DNA of 64,000 bases from Aurelia coerulea (lineage: Eukaryota; Cnidaria; Scyphozoa; Semaeostomeae; Ulmaridae): positions 5,618,501 through 5,682,500 of the forward strand of contig CM076958.1 in NCBI GenBank assembly GCA_039566865.1, given 5' to 3'. Position 1 is the stretch's first letter, and each line of letters opens with the position of its first letter. This document shows positions 11,646-24,472 of the stretch, piece after piece. The notes under the pieces were generated by a model. The model saw nothing but the letters and a program-made list of their open reading frames with translations, was not told the DNA's origin and searched no databases. A program made the translations under genes and the position numbers.

Positions 11646-12169
11646 GAAATTCTCAAGCAAAGAATTATCGAGGAAATATACAAATGTAAGGAGCTCATGT
11701 AGCGCGACTACCACTGTCTGTTTCGTATCACCTAAACTGAAAAGTATTTATACTATTATTTTGAGCTTCTTTCACAATGATCTCGCTGTTACTATGTCGG
11801 CTATATGGCGTAGACGATCAAAAAGGCATTTATTTATGTTTTTTTTTCTCATGTGGTCCAGCCATTTGATGTAATCTCACAGTTAGAAACTACAATTAAC
11901 AAGAAGTTAATTGGTTTGCTCGGTTCGGGCAACAATGTTTTGAATCTCTTTTTACTGGCACCTAAATCATGGTTTGGAATGGAACATGAAATTCTTCTTT
12001 CCGTGCAACTCCTTACCTGCATTTTCCTTATTTTCTGGGTCTAAAATGATGAGTCATTTCACCAAAGGAAAGATGTTCCAACTAAGTTAGCCTTTGAATG
12101 ATATTTGAATATCGCCAGCATACTTTTATTACACAGCCCGCCAAATGTACTACAGTTTTGCTCACACGG
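11646..12169 (+). mobile_element. Old copy of dispersed repeat N
   Basis: Aligns, with many changes, to 29038-29538: AAAGAATTAT near the left end, AACAAGAAG/TAAGAAG, AAATCATGG...AATTCTT, then TAAGTTAGCCTTTGAATGAT against TAAGTTGGCCTTTGTATGAT, and ACACAGCCCGCCAAA against CCACAGCCCGACAAA. Its right end CTCACACGG|TA resembles a decayed CTCACCCGG|TA end. Confidence 0.55.
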
Positions 12170-12988
12170 TATATAGATTAATATCAGGGCGACGAACCTT
12201 TATACGATTGAATGGAAGAATGTTCCACCTTAAAACAGCATTAAGAATCTGACCTGGCAAAATTTTTCCATTTTATGCATCATTCATGTGGATGTAAAAA
12301 AGTTGCAAGATTCAACAAATTCAATAATCTACTATGCGTCAATTTAAATCTCAATCTAGTTCTACACGAGATACTCACATTTCCTTCCATACATTCGATC
12401 ACTTCTTTTAGCAACAAAAATCCAACCTTTTGAATTACAATGGTTTCATGGCATGCATTTGTGAAAAAGTTTGAATGATCTATTTGCATTCTCATAAAAA
12501 TGTGGTCCTTACTAAATAGTAAGAAAGTAGAATTGTATTTATCTGCTGGTTTGTTACTATACCACTAATAGCCAGATCATGATGAATGCCCTTGATATTT
12601 TAAGTTAATCAACACTTGCGAAATAGCATGGAATGATGAAATATTAATATTTTTAATTTTAAAGCTTCGGATAGTTCAAATAATGTATTGGCCCGTTGAT
12701 CGTTAATGTGGGTTACTGACTTTCGGAGCAACGAGCTTCGAAATATCAGTTGCTGAAATAGTGCACAAAGAACTAGAAAGGAAGGGTCAAAGCGTTTCTG
12801 TTCAGATTATTGTGTACAAGATTTCTATGCAGTTGAAAGGCACCACTTACAAGCACTGAATTTCTGAACAATTTTTAGGCTCTGATACTCGGGGAGAGGC
12901 CCTTCTGACTTCACATCAAACTAAGTTTAAGACTCCAAAAGTTAGAAGGAGCAAAAATATCAGGTCTGATGAAGTATGAAATTAATCT
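12170..12988. other. Gene-free stretch
   Basis: No supported coding or repeat feature; AT-rich. Confidence 0.4.
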
Positions 12989-13676
12989 ATCTTTGGAGTT
13001 CACGCTCCAATAGGATTATCCTTTCTTACTCAACTTAGGGTTGGTCTCAGCAAGTTAAATTTCCACAAATTCAAGCATGATTTCAGGAATACCATAAACC
13101 TAATGTGTCCAACGAGCGATTGCATTGAGGATATGGAGCACTTTTTGTTGCTCTGCCCTCCTTTTGATGTTCAACGGCAAAATTTTCTCACTGGAATTGT
13201 AGAATTATTGCGATCTTTCAAATGATGCTTTGACGTAGCTTTATTATATGGTAATAAAGACCTTTCTGATGACTTGAACAGCAATATACTCGAATTGACT
13301 TTACGTTTCATCCACGAAATTGGTCGATTTGGTTGAGATCTTTTGAACATTCAGTACCAAGCAACCACCAAGTCCCTTTGCATAAATGTTCTTTTTCTTT
13401 GTAAATTCCATTTCACATTAAATATCAGGCATTCTATTCTTATTTACAGAGCGAGTTGTGCTCGAGACTTTCTTCAATTCATCCCAACCCTGACCCGACA
13501 TCTGGTGTCAGGCGAAATCCATTAGTTTAGTATCCATTAGTTTTTAATCGTTCGTAGTGTAGTTGCATATAGTTCAACGTTGCGTGTCTTTATGAATTGG
13601 CCACGGGGTAGTCATTGTCGTTTGCTCCCCCTAGGTATCGTCCCTGTGTTATTGTATAGTAATTTTATGGGTATAG
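12989..13676 (+). pseudogene. LINE 3' end: last ~115 codons plus 3' UTR
   Basis: Matches the C-terminus of the large LINE at 40.4 kb: PIGLSFLTQLRVGLSKLNF, then KFKHDFRNTINLMCPT, EDMEHFLLLCPPF and LLYGNKDLSDDL, ending at the stop near 13336. An in-frame stop after LLRSFK shows it is dead. The C-x10-H-x4-C pattern (C of MCPT, H of EHF, C of LLCP) is kept. About 340 bp of 3' UTR follows; it is shared with the minus-strand copy at 49885-50640 (GACCCGACATCT..., GGCCACGGGG..., GGTATCGTCCCTGT). Strongly 5'-truncated insertion. Foldback C starts 2 bp after its end. Confidence 0.85.
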
Positions 13677-13678
13677 TA

Positions 13679-14292
13679 CCGGATGAGTAAAAAAAAGTCC
13701 GGCGTTTAATAGGCTACTGCTCCCTGAATATATAAGCAATGATATTTTGCAATATCTAGTTGAATAGCTAACATGTTTCATAACTTTTGAAAGTTTTCCT
13801 GGTGAAATCAGTCGCTCCGTTTAGATTTTGCAAGGGAGAAAAATGTCCTTTCGAGAAACCTTGAAAAACGTGCTAAAATCATGAGCAAGCTTCCCTCATT
13901 TGTTTACTTTACAGCAATGACTTGAGAACGCTTTAGCACGTGCTATCCTCTTTGGGGAATGAAAAAGTCACCCCCTAGTATGAATAACTTATTCAGGGGG
14001 ATTCCATTCTCCCAAGAGGACAAAATGCATGAATGCATGTGAGTGTCATTATTACTAGGAAGGAAAACAATTTTTTGTCTGTTTTCCTTCGTTTTTGCAG
14101 GTTTTCGAAAGGGGCTTTCTGTAGAAAACTCTCATATCAACGGGAAGGAATGGCCAATTAAAGCCGGGTAAATTTCTGAACCTAATTTGACATATTGGGA
14201 ATAAAACAAGACAGTTTTCAATATCATTGCTTTGATATTCCGGGAGCAGCATCCTTTTCAAACTTGTTGGGCCTTTTTATTGACTCACCCGG
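13679..14292. mobile_element. TA-flanked MITE, family C
   Basis: TA at 13677-13678 and 14293-14294. Left end CCGGATGAGTAAAAAAAAGT, right end TTTTTATTGACTCACCCGG, inverted to each other; further inside, GATATTTTGCAATATC on the left and ATATCATTGCTTTGATATT on the right also pair loosely. No coding capacity. The end motif ties it to families A, B, D, G and H. Confidence 0.8.
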
Positions 14293-14294
14293 TA

Positions 14295-16034
14295 AAATGT
14301 AAGATTTATTGTAAATATTTCATATGAATAAAAAAAAACGAATCTCTTATAGCTTGTCCTATGTTTACTATTCCACGTAAATAGAAAAGGCTTAACGGGT
14401 TTGTTGATGAAAAAAGTGAATGGACTTAATGAAATAACTAGGCAAACAACTATGAAGGAATGAAGTGGAATGAGAAAAGAGATGAATTGGTGAATAATGA
14501 AGGAATAGACGACGAAATGAGAGTATGGAAAACTTAATAATGAATGAATGAAAGTCCACCCTGTACAGATGAATGCAACAATGGAAAAGTTACTAAATTA
14601 ACAGAAATATACTTGGCAATCAATTCAGGACAATATCAAACTGGACGACTCCAAAACTAGTTGTATTAGACCAGTTACGTTATTTCTCAATGTTTGAGAT
14701 TTATAGGAAATTATACTGCAAAAATTCATGATCGCTATAACTGAAGCTTCAACTGCCTCATTGAAGTGAATGATAAAGTGCAAAAATTTCACTTATTGTT
14801 TCTAAGCAACCTTGGAAAATGAATGGGAATGATCTCAAAACAAAAGGACTCAACAGCTATACAAATATTGACAACGTTGAGTCACAGAAAAGTAAAGTGT
14901 TAAAGTTGGTTTGCTTTGTTTGAATAAATGAATTCTCTTTGATTTTTCGTCGATATTTTTAGTTAGATAGTGCTTGTTGCACTTGATTATAATAAGAATT
15001 GACTCTTCAGGTTAAAGTTTTGTTATCGAGAGCAATCATTAGAAATTTTTAAGATTGTTGATTTCTTGATTAAGCATTTTTGCTGAAATGATCATCAGGC
15101 AAGAGCAATGCGATTAGATTGTTTTCACTTATTTCTAGTTAAGACGTGCTTTTTCAAAATAGTGTTCATAGAATCATTGACATTGGGAATCACTCATTGA
15201 ATCACTGACAAGAAGAAGGATAAATCCAACCGTATTCCTGGAGGATTGTGTTAATTTGAACAAGAAGCTAAGCAGAAGGCAATGCGATTCTCGCATATCT
15301 AGAGCTTAAAGGAAACCAGTACTGTTCTGCTCTTGAATCAAATAAACTTCATCCAGCAGGCAGACCTTTTGATTCATCTTTCTTCCGCAAAATGCTCATG
15401 ACCTCTCTTAGAAACCTTCATTCGCTTGCACAAGACGACAGTTTGCCCTACTGCTTTTAAGACAACCTTTGTGGTTTTATTTGTTTTGAATTACTGGTTG
15501 AGAATTTGTTTTGTCTTCGGTAGCTAATCGCTTTGGATTGCAATGTCAATCAAACGCAGCTGGTGCTGCTGTGTTACAAAATCTTTCGTGTCCATAAAGG
15601 CTAATTGCCAACAAAGCCTGGCTCGTGATAGGTTGCTGCACTCGTTCGAGGCATTGGAAAAGATAACGATCGACTCAAGCTACCCAAATGACTGCAATAA
15701 CAGTGAGTCGGTTGGGGCGTTACAATAGAAACTGGTTCTTTTGTCAGTGAGTCTTTGGGTCTTTTGGGCTGCTATGGATGTTTTTTTCCACCAAAAACGA
15801 CTCCAGTGAATTCAACGGCCTAGTGTGAATCGGGCTCGAGTGGAAATTTCCGAATGAAAGGAACCATCATTGTCTACGTGAACGAATTTTTATTGGAAGC
15901 GAACTTAAAGTGAATGACCTGACATATATAGCGCTTGTCTATAAATAGGACACAGAAACACCTAATCCCTCCATGGTTTTCTTCAGCTTTGCTTTCTTTC
16001 ACCATGCGCTGGATTATCAAATACAATCGGTTAT

Positions 16035-16035
<1 letters not shown>
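14295..16035. other. Gene-free stretch, one weak exon-like patch
   Basis: About 1.7 kb with no firm gene. At 15543-15689 an open frame starting MSIKRSWCCC runs into a good splice donor (ACA|GTGAGT); codons 15295-15459 are also open. Neither resembles a protein I know and both may be chance. Confidence 0.25.
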
Positions 16036-16300
<265 letters not shown>

Positions 16301-16698
16301 ATAGCTGAATTATAGCAAATTGAGGCTTACTAAAAGTTACTTTTAACTAACGTTCAACCAAAGTTTAACTAAAAGTGATGTCTGATTGCTTAAAATTCTG
16401 TTTGCTTGAAAATGACCACCCAAGGATTGGAAATAGTGCCAATGGAAATTACAAAGATGTCACTTGAGTATGAAATATAGCTTATCAATTTCAGTCAATC
16501 AACAATATTGAAAATAAAAGAGAATAAAAGTTTCTGAAAAATGAAAAGATCTGATCGAAATGAGACATAAATGTCCAACGGGTATGCTTTCATTGGATGC
16601 ATACGTTTTGCAAAATAGGTTGCTAGAAAGCATCAGTCAAAATTTGCAGAAAGAGAGAAAGTAACATCAAAATTCCTTAGAGAGCAGGCCATTCTAAC

Positions 16699-17556
16699 GC
16701 TAATCCATATGGGCTTTTTCCAGCTGCCATTTATGGGTGGGGGTTCTTTCCACCCCTCTGAAAACTATCTTAGACTGACCAGAATATATTACAATTTGGC
16801 ACATTTAGAGAGGAAGTAATTTCTAGTACGTAGCGTAATTTGGGTGTGGTTGCCATACTTTATGATGTCACACTGACGTCATAAAGTTAAACATCTGCGA
16901 AATTCAGGCTTCTACGTTAAATTTGACTTTAAAGGAGCTTTTGCATAAACTTTCACAGTGTTTTGTTCAATTTATCAACATATTTGGCGAGAAGGTATTA
17001 TTCTATTAAAAACAAAGATCTTGGGACATATTGGTAGAAATCAGCCAATTCTGATGACGTTATTCATACTATTAATTTGATCTATGAAAAATAGACAAAA
17101 CGCAGCTGCAGAATGGTGATAACCTCTTATAAATCTTTAGAGTGTTTTGATAGAAAAGGTGGAGAAGAGTAAAACTTTTTTTGCAAAGTTGCCCAAAGTG
17201 GCAGCAAAAATGACATCATTATCAAAAAGTGCTGACATCATCACATTCTCAAAATTCTAGTATTAAATTAAAGCCCTTGTTTGTTGATTCATTTGCTGTA
17301 TGACACTTCACCATTCAATCTAATCTTTCAATTGAAATCATCGACAACGATGATTTTGCTGCTACCTGTTTCCAAATATTGGCTTGTCATATCACCTATG
17401 ACCTCTATTGTTTAAATAATTTCGAATGAAACTGCAGATAATAGATGATTACTAAAAGTCTGGGAGGTTGGAAGAACTGAGCTGACGTCGTTTAAAAATG
17501 CAACAAGTTAAACCTGTAGAAAACACCCCATCATATGGATTAGGACTAAGAAATCC
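16699..17556. mobile_element. Possible non-autonomous DNA element related to J and L
   Basis: Starts CTAATCCATATG and ends CATATGGATTAG (12-bp perfect inverted ends) about 860 bp apart. The interior shares the theme of J and L: GACGTCATAAAGTT and GACATCATCACATT motifs and a G-rich left end followed by CTTTCCACCC. No target duplication could be assigned. Confidence 0.4.
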
Positions 17557-17920
17557 TACCATCCAGGATTGTATCAATCATTCGGAAACCATTCTGTTTT
17601 TTTTAATAAAGCAAATAAAATGAACGCAGTCTTATACCTCTTTCACATTTGCAAGTTAAACCAGCTTAAATTAAACCAGGTTGTCAAACCCTCTGTTCTT
17701 ATTGGTCAGCTAAACATACCGAATCCATTTGATTGGTTGAGATTTAAGCTGGTTTAGATAAAGCTGGCCCAACTGTGTCAGTGTAGATTGGGTATTATAT
17801 AAACCATATTTTAAAGTATTTCATCATTAAATATTTTTTTCGCAAGGTTTGTTTCTACAGACACTATGTGTTCACGGACTTACTAAATTTGAGGCTACAT
17901 TTTCCGCTATGATACCTTAA

Positions 17921-18225
17921 AGGGGCTCCGTCGCCAAACAATAAAGAAATCCGTAAACTCGCACGTGTCACCAATTATCCATTGTTCATCCATTTTTTTC
18001 TGCAGTTTGTTTGGTGGCTTCACCCAAGCCACCAAAAAGTGACCGTTAAAAATCCACTTATATCAGTAGAGCAATCGTAGAAGATATGAATGTTTGGCTT
18101 GTTCCTTGGTGAAGTACAATGAACTATATCCAACCAGCAATTTTCGTTTTGAAAAATATATGATATCACCTTTCAAAAAACTGCAGAAATCATTGTTTTG
18201 TTTACATTTTGACGACGGACCCCTT
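17921..18225. mobile_element. TTAA-flanked MITE (piggyBac-like)
   Basis: TTAA at 17917-17920 and 18226-18229. Inverted ends AGGGGCTCCGTCG and CGACGGACCCCT, continued by AAACAATAAAGAAATC against its loose complement. About 305 bp, no coding capacity. Duplicated TTAA is the hallmark of piggyBac-type insertion. Confidence 0.75.
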
Positions 18226-18229
18226 TTAA

Positions 18230-18959
18230 AATCTGGTGGCCTATTCATTAAGAAATACAAGACTAGCTGATGGGACGACATGGGTGACAAATGTTGCATT
18301 AAAGTGGTAGATCATTTTCAGGAATTTCTGAAATGGGTTTGCATTCCTTCGAGAATGAATATGTGACACGAAAATAGAAAAACATGATTTTAGAGTCTAA
18401 ACAAAGAAGGGAACATGTTTTTGGACATCCTTTAGGAATCATGAATACGATGTACTCTTCAGAAATTATTTGTTGACAATTTCAAAGCAAACGTTTGCAT
18501 ATAAAGTTTTCTCCCTATCATCGTTGTTCCTGTGTCAAGTATAGATATTTTTTCGCTTAATCACAATAACATCGCTTCCTCTGTAAAAGTTGTATTAACA
18601 GATTATAGTTTTGTCTGAAACAACTGCTCTCTTCCCATGGCTTGCGCCCACATTACTTGAGTTCCTGAGCTTTATTCCGCCTTCGTCTCGTCATATCAAA
18701 GTCCTCATTGGCAATACTAGCTGAACCAAAGGTTTGCAGCTGTTGCTTATTCGGAAATCTAATTTCTCGCACAAAGAAAGTGTGCAGCATGTCAGGAAAA
18801 CCAGAACATTTTTGATTATGTAGAGTCGTGTCGCCCATTACGCCAATGTCATTGCGAACTTTTGAATTAGATCCTCAAAGAGATGTCAATGAAAAAGCCA
18901 AATAATGCAGAAAAACATCAGGTAGTGTTAAGTTTTTACATAAACTCTCAAGGTCTGCA
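18230..18959. other. Gene-free stretch
   Basis: No supported feature. Confidence 0.4.
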
Positions 18960-19146
18960 GGGATAAAGTGGGTAGGCTGTGATAAAATGGGTAGTGACGA
19001 TTGTTGAAAAACAGTAGACCCTGAACTGATAAATCAACATTCACTGTGTCAACGAAGGTACTTTGAGCAGTTGCAGCTAGAGGAAACCTGTAACCGTATA
19101 TTTTGTCGAAATTTATACAAAATTTTCCCCCTACCCAGTTTATCCC
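18960..19146. mobile_element. Small MITE with GGGATAAAGTGGGTAG ends
   Basis: Left end GGGATAAAGTGGGTAG and right end CTACCCAGTTTATCCC are inverted (one mismatch), 187 bp in all. Inside, a second GATAAAATGGGTAG copy lies near 18980. Target duplication not clear. Confidence 0.6.
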
Positions 19147-19744
19147 AAATTTATCAATTTTACCCCCAGTATACCTTACACATTGGTTTTGAAAATTGGA
19201 GTGGAAACGTAATTTACTTCCTCTTTTGAAAGAGGCCCTAGCTTTTACTATTGAGCAAACAGAGACGAAATGGTATCAACAACATTTTAACTCTACATAG
19301 TTTTTGGTCGTACTTCAGGTGACCAGCAAGTACTGATATCTGATAGGCTATTGTTTGACCGCAAGTGGCTTCAGCCACATTTTTATGCTTACATTCCCTC
19401 TAACTCTTTTATGACTTCTTATCTTGTTTTTGCTGCAAAGCGGAGCAGATTCCTTTTCATGATTAATTGGACGATCATGGCGATCGAATCATCGTTTTTC
19501 TTGATTTGCTGTTGACCTAGCCTGCATAAATGAACATCACTCTCTAATTGTGTACTGCAATTGCAATAATTTATAGTCACACTCCAGTTCGCTCTGCTTT
19601 CTAAAATTTGTTTCCTAGGTTCTTTTGCGGTAAGGAGGAGATATAAGAGATCCCACGACTCAGAAACTAGAGAGGTTCATGTACTACCAACACATGAACC
19701 TTTATGAAATATTTTCACTGCTTCCCACGTCTTCTGAAAACGTC

Positions 19745-20870
19745 CTTTAGACTCTCAGAAGAGATAAACCCCTCAAAAGCAACAGGTTTGGATAATACTG
19801 CAGGGAAATTTCTCAAAGATGGTGCAACTGTTTTCGCTGAGCGGCTGACCGAATTATGCATTCTGTCAATCCTACGATCTGAGTTTCCTGATGGAAAGGT
19901 ATATTCAAATCATGGTAATCTGACATGTCGGGTCCCGTAGGGTTCAATTCTTGGCCCGCTCTTTTTCCTTCTTTACATAATTGACATGGTAGGAGCGGTC
20001 GACTGTGATCTGCTTCTGTAAACAGATGATTCCTGTTTAATTTTTAGAGACAAAAACATTTGGCAAATAGAGAACAACTTGAATATAAATTTCAACTATT
20101 TCTGCGATTGGTTTGTAGAAAAAAAACTAAGCATTCATTTTGGAGAGGACAAAACTAAATCCATTCTCCTTGGAGGAGAAAATACAAAGGCCTAAAAAAG
20201 CTGGACACCAGGAGGGGTGATATAACGATTAAACATCAACATTCAACGGTCACATATGTGGGAGGCATTCTGGATGAAAATCTCTCTGGTGAGTCAATGG
20301 CAACTAAGATGCTTGGGAAAATAAATGGCAAGCTAAAATTTATGTAGAAGAAAGAAAACTTCCTGGATAACTCCCTTCGCAGGTTGCTTTTAAATGCTCT
20401 TATTGAACCCCATTTTGATTACCCATGCACCTCATAGTATCCAAGGTCGAGTAAGAGGCTGTCCAAAAAAATCCAATCGTCACAAAACAAATGCATTTTT
20501 TTTTCACCTGAATTAAAAAACGCAACACATATTGGGGCCACGGAATTCAAGGCTATAAATTGGCTCCCCACAGAGAACAGAATAGATCAATGTATCTGTG
20601 TTAACATAATGAAATTTTTCAAAGGAACTGCCCCAGCCTACAGTGCTGAGATATTCCGTCCAGGCAACCAGGGCAGGGCCGAACAATGTGAAGGTGCAAG
20701 TTCTAATTGGAACATCTATTTTGCAAAAGTGTTGCAGGACTAAAATGCTTATCATTTCTAGAGACGAAAATATGGAGCAATTTTCAATTTGAGTTGAAAT
20801 CAACAAGCAATATTGATACATTCAAACATAAGATCATAGAAATTTTTGTTAAAATATGCAGAGAGAGGCG
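19745..20870 (+). pseudogene. Decayed LINE reverse transcriptase with an internal deletion
   Basis: Relic of a CR1/Jockey-group LINE with many stops and frameshifts. Order: NPSKATGLDNTAGKFLKDGA (RT finger), LRSEFPDGK, then abruptly HGNLTCRVP and QGSILGPLFFLLYIIDM, the catalytic box changed to TDDSCLIF, then EKKLSIHFGEDKTKSILLGG, and a C-terminal IWSNFQFELKST-NIDTFKHK. Family knowledge: between FPDG and the LTC(G)VPQGS block an intact RT has about 130 residues, including the first catalytic Asp; here they are missing, so an internal deletion joined the two parts near 19900. No endonuclease part seen. Confidence 0.85.
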
Positions 20871-20879
20871 TCCCCGACC

Positions 20880-22071
20880 AATACCTGGTCAAGTACCCCC
20901 CCCCCCCCCGGGCAATGTGGAACTTAAACTTCCGTACCGACAGAGAACAACAAAGATACGCTAACAGGAGTTGAAAATTATTAATTTCTGTTAATTTGAT
21001 ATTCAAACACAAACAAAATTCAGACGTTTTCAGCGTGCGTATATAGTTCCCTTATTTTCACGTTAGGAGCTTCAAATTTCTCAATAGCGTTGGTATGCTG
21101 GGAAAAAAAGTAAAATCTTTCAAAAAACTACAAAAACTTGTATTTGTCATTGGTATCTAAAATATTTCTTTTGTGCATTTTGTCAAAGACCAGATCAATG
21201 TATACTAATTTGGGTTTGTGGAAATCGTTGCTTTTAATTACTAACTGGCTTTTGAAACATACTTGTACACTCATTTTTCATTCTTCAAAAGTTAAGAAAA
21301 CAGCCCTACCTGGATTTTAAAAGCTAAGAAACTTTTGTACTTTACAGTTTTAACTTTCCAATCACAAACAGAAATGTTTTGACAATGTACAGCTATAGCA
21401 TCTGTTTGGACATTATTTTGAGTGCGAATTATGTTATTGACTTGTTTTGAGATCTTACTAAGTAATTTAGGAGCCCTTTAGACAAAACAAGATTAACTTT
21501 ACCCTTTTGGCATTAAAAATATAAGAAACACGTAAGAAACTTTTGTTAGCAAAATGGCCCAAAAACATAAGAAACTGCCTAACAGCCCCGGACCTTAGTT
21601 TCTTATAAAAAAATGAGTGTAATTGGCTACAAAATTTATCTAAACCTTAGTTTTACGCGCCAATAGATCTACTGCCTATATATCTACGGCCTTTATACTT
21701 TGTAAACCTTGTACGACTCATAGGACATGAACCTTCATATGGAGCCGTAAGATATAGTTTCTGGCAAAAATAAAATGCCATTGCTCAAAATGTAATTTTT
21801 AAACTATGATTTCATCATCTTCCTTTTGAAGGAATGATATGATATTGATATCTGAAATCGACTCTTTCCTCAAGGACCAATGCACAAGCACAAAATTTCA
21901 TGATCAGTAACAAATTCAACTTCCTTAATTTTGGAAAAGTTTGCTATTTGGTAGGTCAACCAGTGCTGAATGAAATAAAAAATGAGCGCCTATTGCAGGC
22001 TAAGAACTATTCAAACGTGCTAGTATTAATGTTTGCCCTTCGGCTGAAATGGGATGTCTTTGTATTTTCAG
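20880..22071. other. Gene-free stretch upstream of the channel exon
   Basis: AT-rich; a C-run at about 20898 followed by GGGC is the only odd spot. Probably intron of the potassium channel gene. I looked for the preceding PAS exon (SDGF...TG and CKFL-type motifs) and did not find it. Confidence 0.4.
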
Positions 22072-22209
22072 GAGCTCCTTTCTGGTGTTTACTTGATCTT
22101 ATGCCAATCAAGAATGAAAATTCAGAAGTCGTTTTATTTCTGGTTTCACATAAAGACATCACAAAATCAAAGCTTTCTTCGTCAGAAAATGACATTGATT
22201 GTCCTAAAG
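22072..22209 (+). CDS. KCNH: ELK-type (KCNH) potassium channel, exon for the end of the PAS domain
   Basis: A 138-bp internal exon. The acceptor is TTTGTATTTTCAG| and the donor AAAG|GTATGT. Translation reads GAPFWCLLDLMPIKNENSEV, then VLFLVSHKDITKSKL and a polar tail. This is the last strand-strand hairpin of the N-terminal PAS (eag) domain; the wording PFWCLLD-xx-PIKNE...VSHKDIT is that of the ELK subfamily (KCNH3/4/8; Drosophila Elk), clearly closer than EAG or ERG as I know them. The PAS domain sits in the cytoplasm and tunes channel gating. The exon is in phase 1 at both ends: the first Gly takes its first base from the exon before, and the last G waits for the next exon. That next exon, 31792-31943, fits this phase. 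Seen: splice sites and sequence; inferred: subfamily. Confidence 0.85.
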
Positions 22210-23261
22210 GTATGTATACTTCTAATGGAAGCTATATCTTTTGCCTGATTAGCCAAATATGCCTTATAAGGTGCCAATCATTTAGGCTTTTCCCATAAGG
22301 CATTGTTCAGTTTTTAACTGATTTTGACGCGCAAGTAGCTTCATTATCAAGTATGTATCAATGTATCAATGTATCGGAAATCTAAATTATATTTCAAGGG
22401 TCCGTATTTCGTGTTAACTGCCAAAAAAAGTTCAGGCCTTTAAAAATCGTGGTACAAAAAAGCAGTGGATGGATTGGGATGAATCGAAATCTCTTGATAG
22501 CACATAGACGGAGGTATTTTTGTAGTTTTCTTTGCACTTTTGTGAGCGGGGAAAACTTGCATAAATTCAACTTTACGAAAATTCGTTTGTTGCAAAATGG
22601 TTGAAAATGGGCCTAAAACACTTCCCCACAATACACTCAAGAGAATGAATGGAAATGATTTTTAATAAACACGAAAGTTTCTCGATCACATGGCAATGAA
22701 TGTGCAGCTGATGAAGAGTTGCTTTGAATTAGAAATTTATTTATGATTTGATAGAGCGCTTCATAACGCTTTCCATACATTTCGTAAACAAGGAATTTTT
22801 GTAAGGTTAGATTTACCTATATTTTCCGTCCTTTTGAAAATACAAAAAGAGTCGCGAAAACCAAATTTTTAATGAATTTTTTAATTTTTGATCTTTTAAC
22901 CAAATTTGGCTATCAGACCAAATTTGTTCCATTCCAATCCATCCAGTATTCTAGGTGCTATGAATTTTCAAATGTAAAAACTTTTTTGGCGCACATGGTA
23001 CGATTTCCATTTGAAAAATCAAAAATGAGATGAAGCACATCGGATTGGTGTGATCTTGTGCAAACAGAGGGCCAATGCGATATGAAACAGATCCGATGTG
23101 AAATTAAATGGTATTATGTAAGGGGGCTTAGACATGGAGAAATGAATTTGAATCGAATCACTTAGGTGTACTTTCCAGGTACGGTTCGCTTTCTCGAAAG
23201 TTTAAGGTCTCTGCCAAACAAAAGAATACAGATGATTCAGCATAATAAATCCACTCTTTAA

Positions 23262-24472
23262 CCCTATTTTAATAGGGGGTGGGGTTTTTCGCCCTTCTAC
23301 CGGATTTTTTTAAATAGCTTCCAAACGATGCTAGCTAAAAAGTTGAAAATCCTTAACTTTTACCAAAATTTAATTGGCAATCAGAAAATAAAAATTTCAA
23401 TACCTATTGTTTGACCACGTGACCACCACATGCCCACATTTGGAGAGTGGTCACAACGAAATTCTTTAAAATGGCTCTAATTTCTTTCTTTGTTAGGGGT
23501 CAGTCATATATCGATTTCGTCCCCGCTTAGCGTTATTTCGACGTTATTTCAGACCCCCCACCCCCCCACCCTTAGCATCGATCGATAAAAACTGAAAATC
23601 GGCCTACCAGCACATGCTAGGCAGGCCTGGCAACTAGGCTATCTGACTCATTCTCGAACCTTGCAAATTGCTAGAAATGTGTTCAGGGCCATTCGTAAAA
23701 CTAAAGCTGGCGCTGGCGCTGCAAAAGGCTCTCCGGTAAGGTATTTTCTTCTCAAGACATTACCCTCACTTTGCAATCTGTGATATGAAAATCGATGTAA
23801 AAATTTTTTTTCTAGCGTCATGGCTGTTTACCCCCCCCCCCCCCCCCCCTCCCACCCATTAACGTTGAAATGACGCTAAGCGAGGACAAAATCGGTATAT
23901 GACTGACCCCTTAGTAAATCTCAACAATATGCATACCATTCGGTTCGTCTCGATGAGTACATTCATTTGATATATAATTTATTGATATTTGCTGACATCA
24001 GCACTTTATCATATATATGACTTCATCAACCTTTATGACATCATATTCCTATTAATTAGTAATTTCTGCATGCAAAACTCATGGAATGACTTCAAATATC
24101 GATGAAGGTACATGATTTCACCAATAATATGCGATATTTAATGGGTTTTAATCATAATTATTGAGCAAACAATTTTGCATTGAATCAAATTTTTATTATT
24201 TAATTAGTTATTTAATTAGAAACCAAAACTATACGTATGAAACCACATGAAACTACAAATTAATGGTATCAAGCAAGCATTCGGATGGTTTTTGCCATTT
24301 TATCCAGCTATTTGCTAAAAATGGGCCCTTTTTTGCAAATAGCTTTTTTGATTGATGCTATTTTTACATTCTCCATTGTGCAATTATGACACAGTGCAAG
24401 TTTCATTGCGATAGCTGTTGTACTTGCGGAGAAAACGGTAGAAAATCACTTTTTTACCCTGTTAGAATAGGG
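23262..24472. mobile_element. Element J, piggyBac-like, TTAA-flanked
   Basis: TTAA at 23258-23261 and 24473-24476. Inverted ends CCCTATTTTAATAGGG and CCCTGTTAGAATAGGG; each end is itself a small palindrome. TTAA followed by CCCTA is the canonical piggyBac end. No transposase frame in the 1.2 kb. The interior carries GACATCA/TGATGTC-type motifs shared with the repeats at 34.96-35.72 kb and 49.36-49.83 kb. Element K is inserted in it. Confidence 0.8.
23496..23910. mobile_element. Element K, Harbinger-like MITE nested in J
   Basis: Flanked by TTA (23493-23495 and 23911-23913). Inverted ends GGGGTCAGTCATATATCGAT and its near-complement, pairing over about 50 bp through CGCTTAGCGT. C-runs lie inside both arms. 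A 3-bp TTA duplication with GGGG ends fits PIF/Harbinger. It cuts element J, so it is the younger of the two. Confidence 0.85.

Noticed and set aside
13320..13340. Natural stop of the LINE copy as end of a host gene
   Set aside because: The preceding residues are LINE C-terminal sequence shared with 40.4 kb.
21900..22298. 132-codon frame taken as a complete small gene
   Set aside because: Only 22072-22209 has channel sequence; the borders are splice sites, and the residues outside them are intron.
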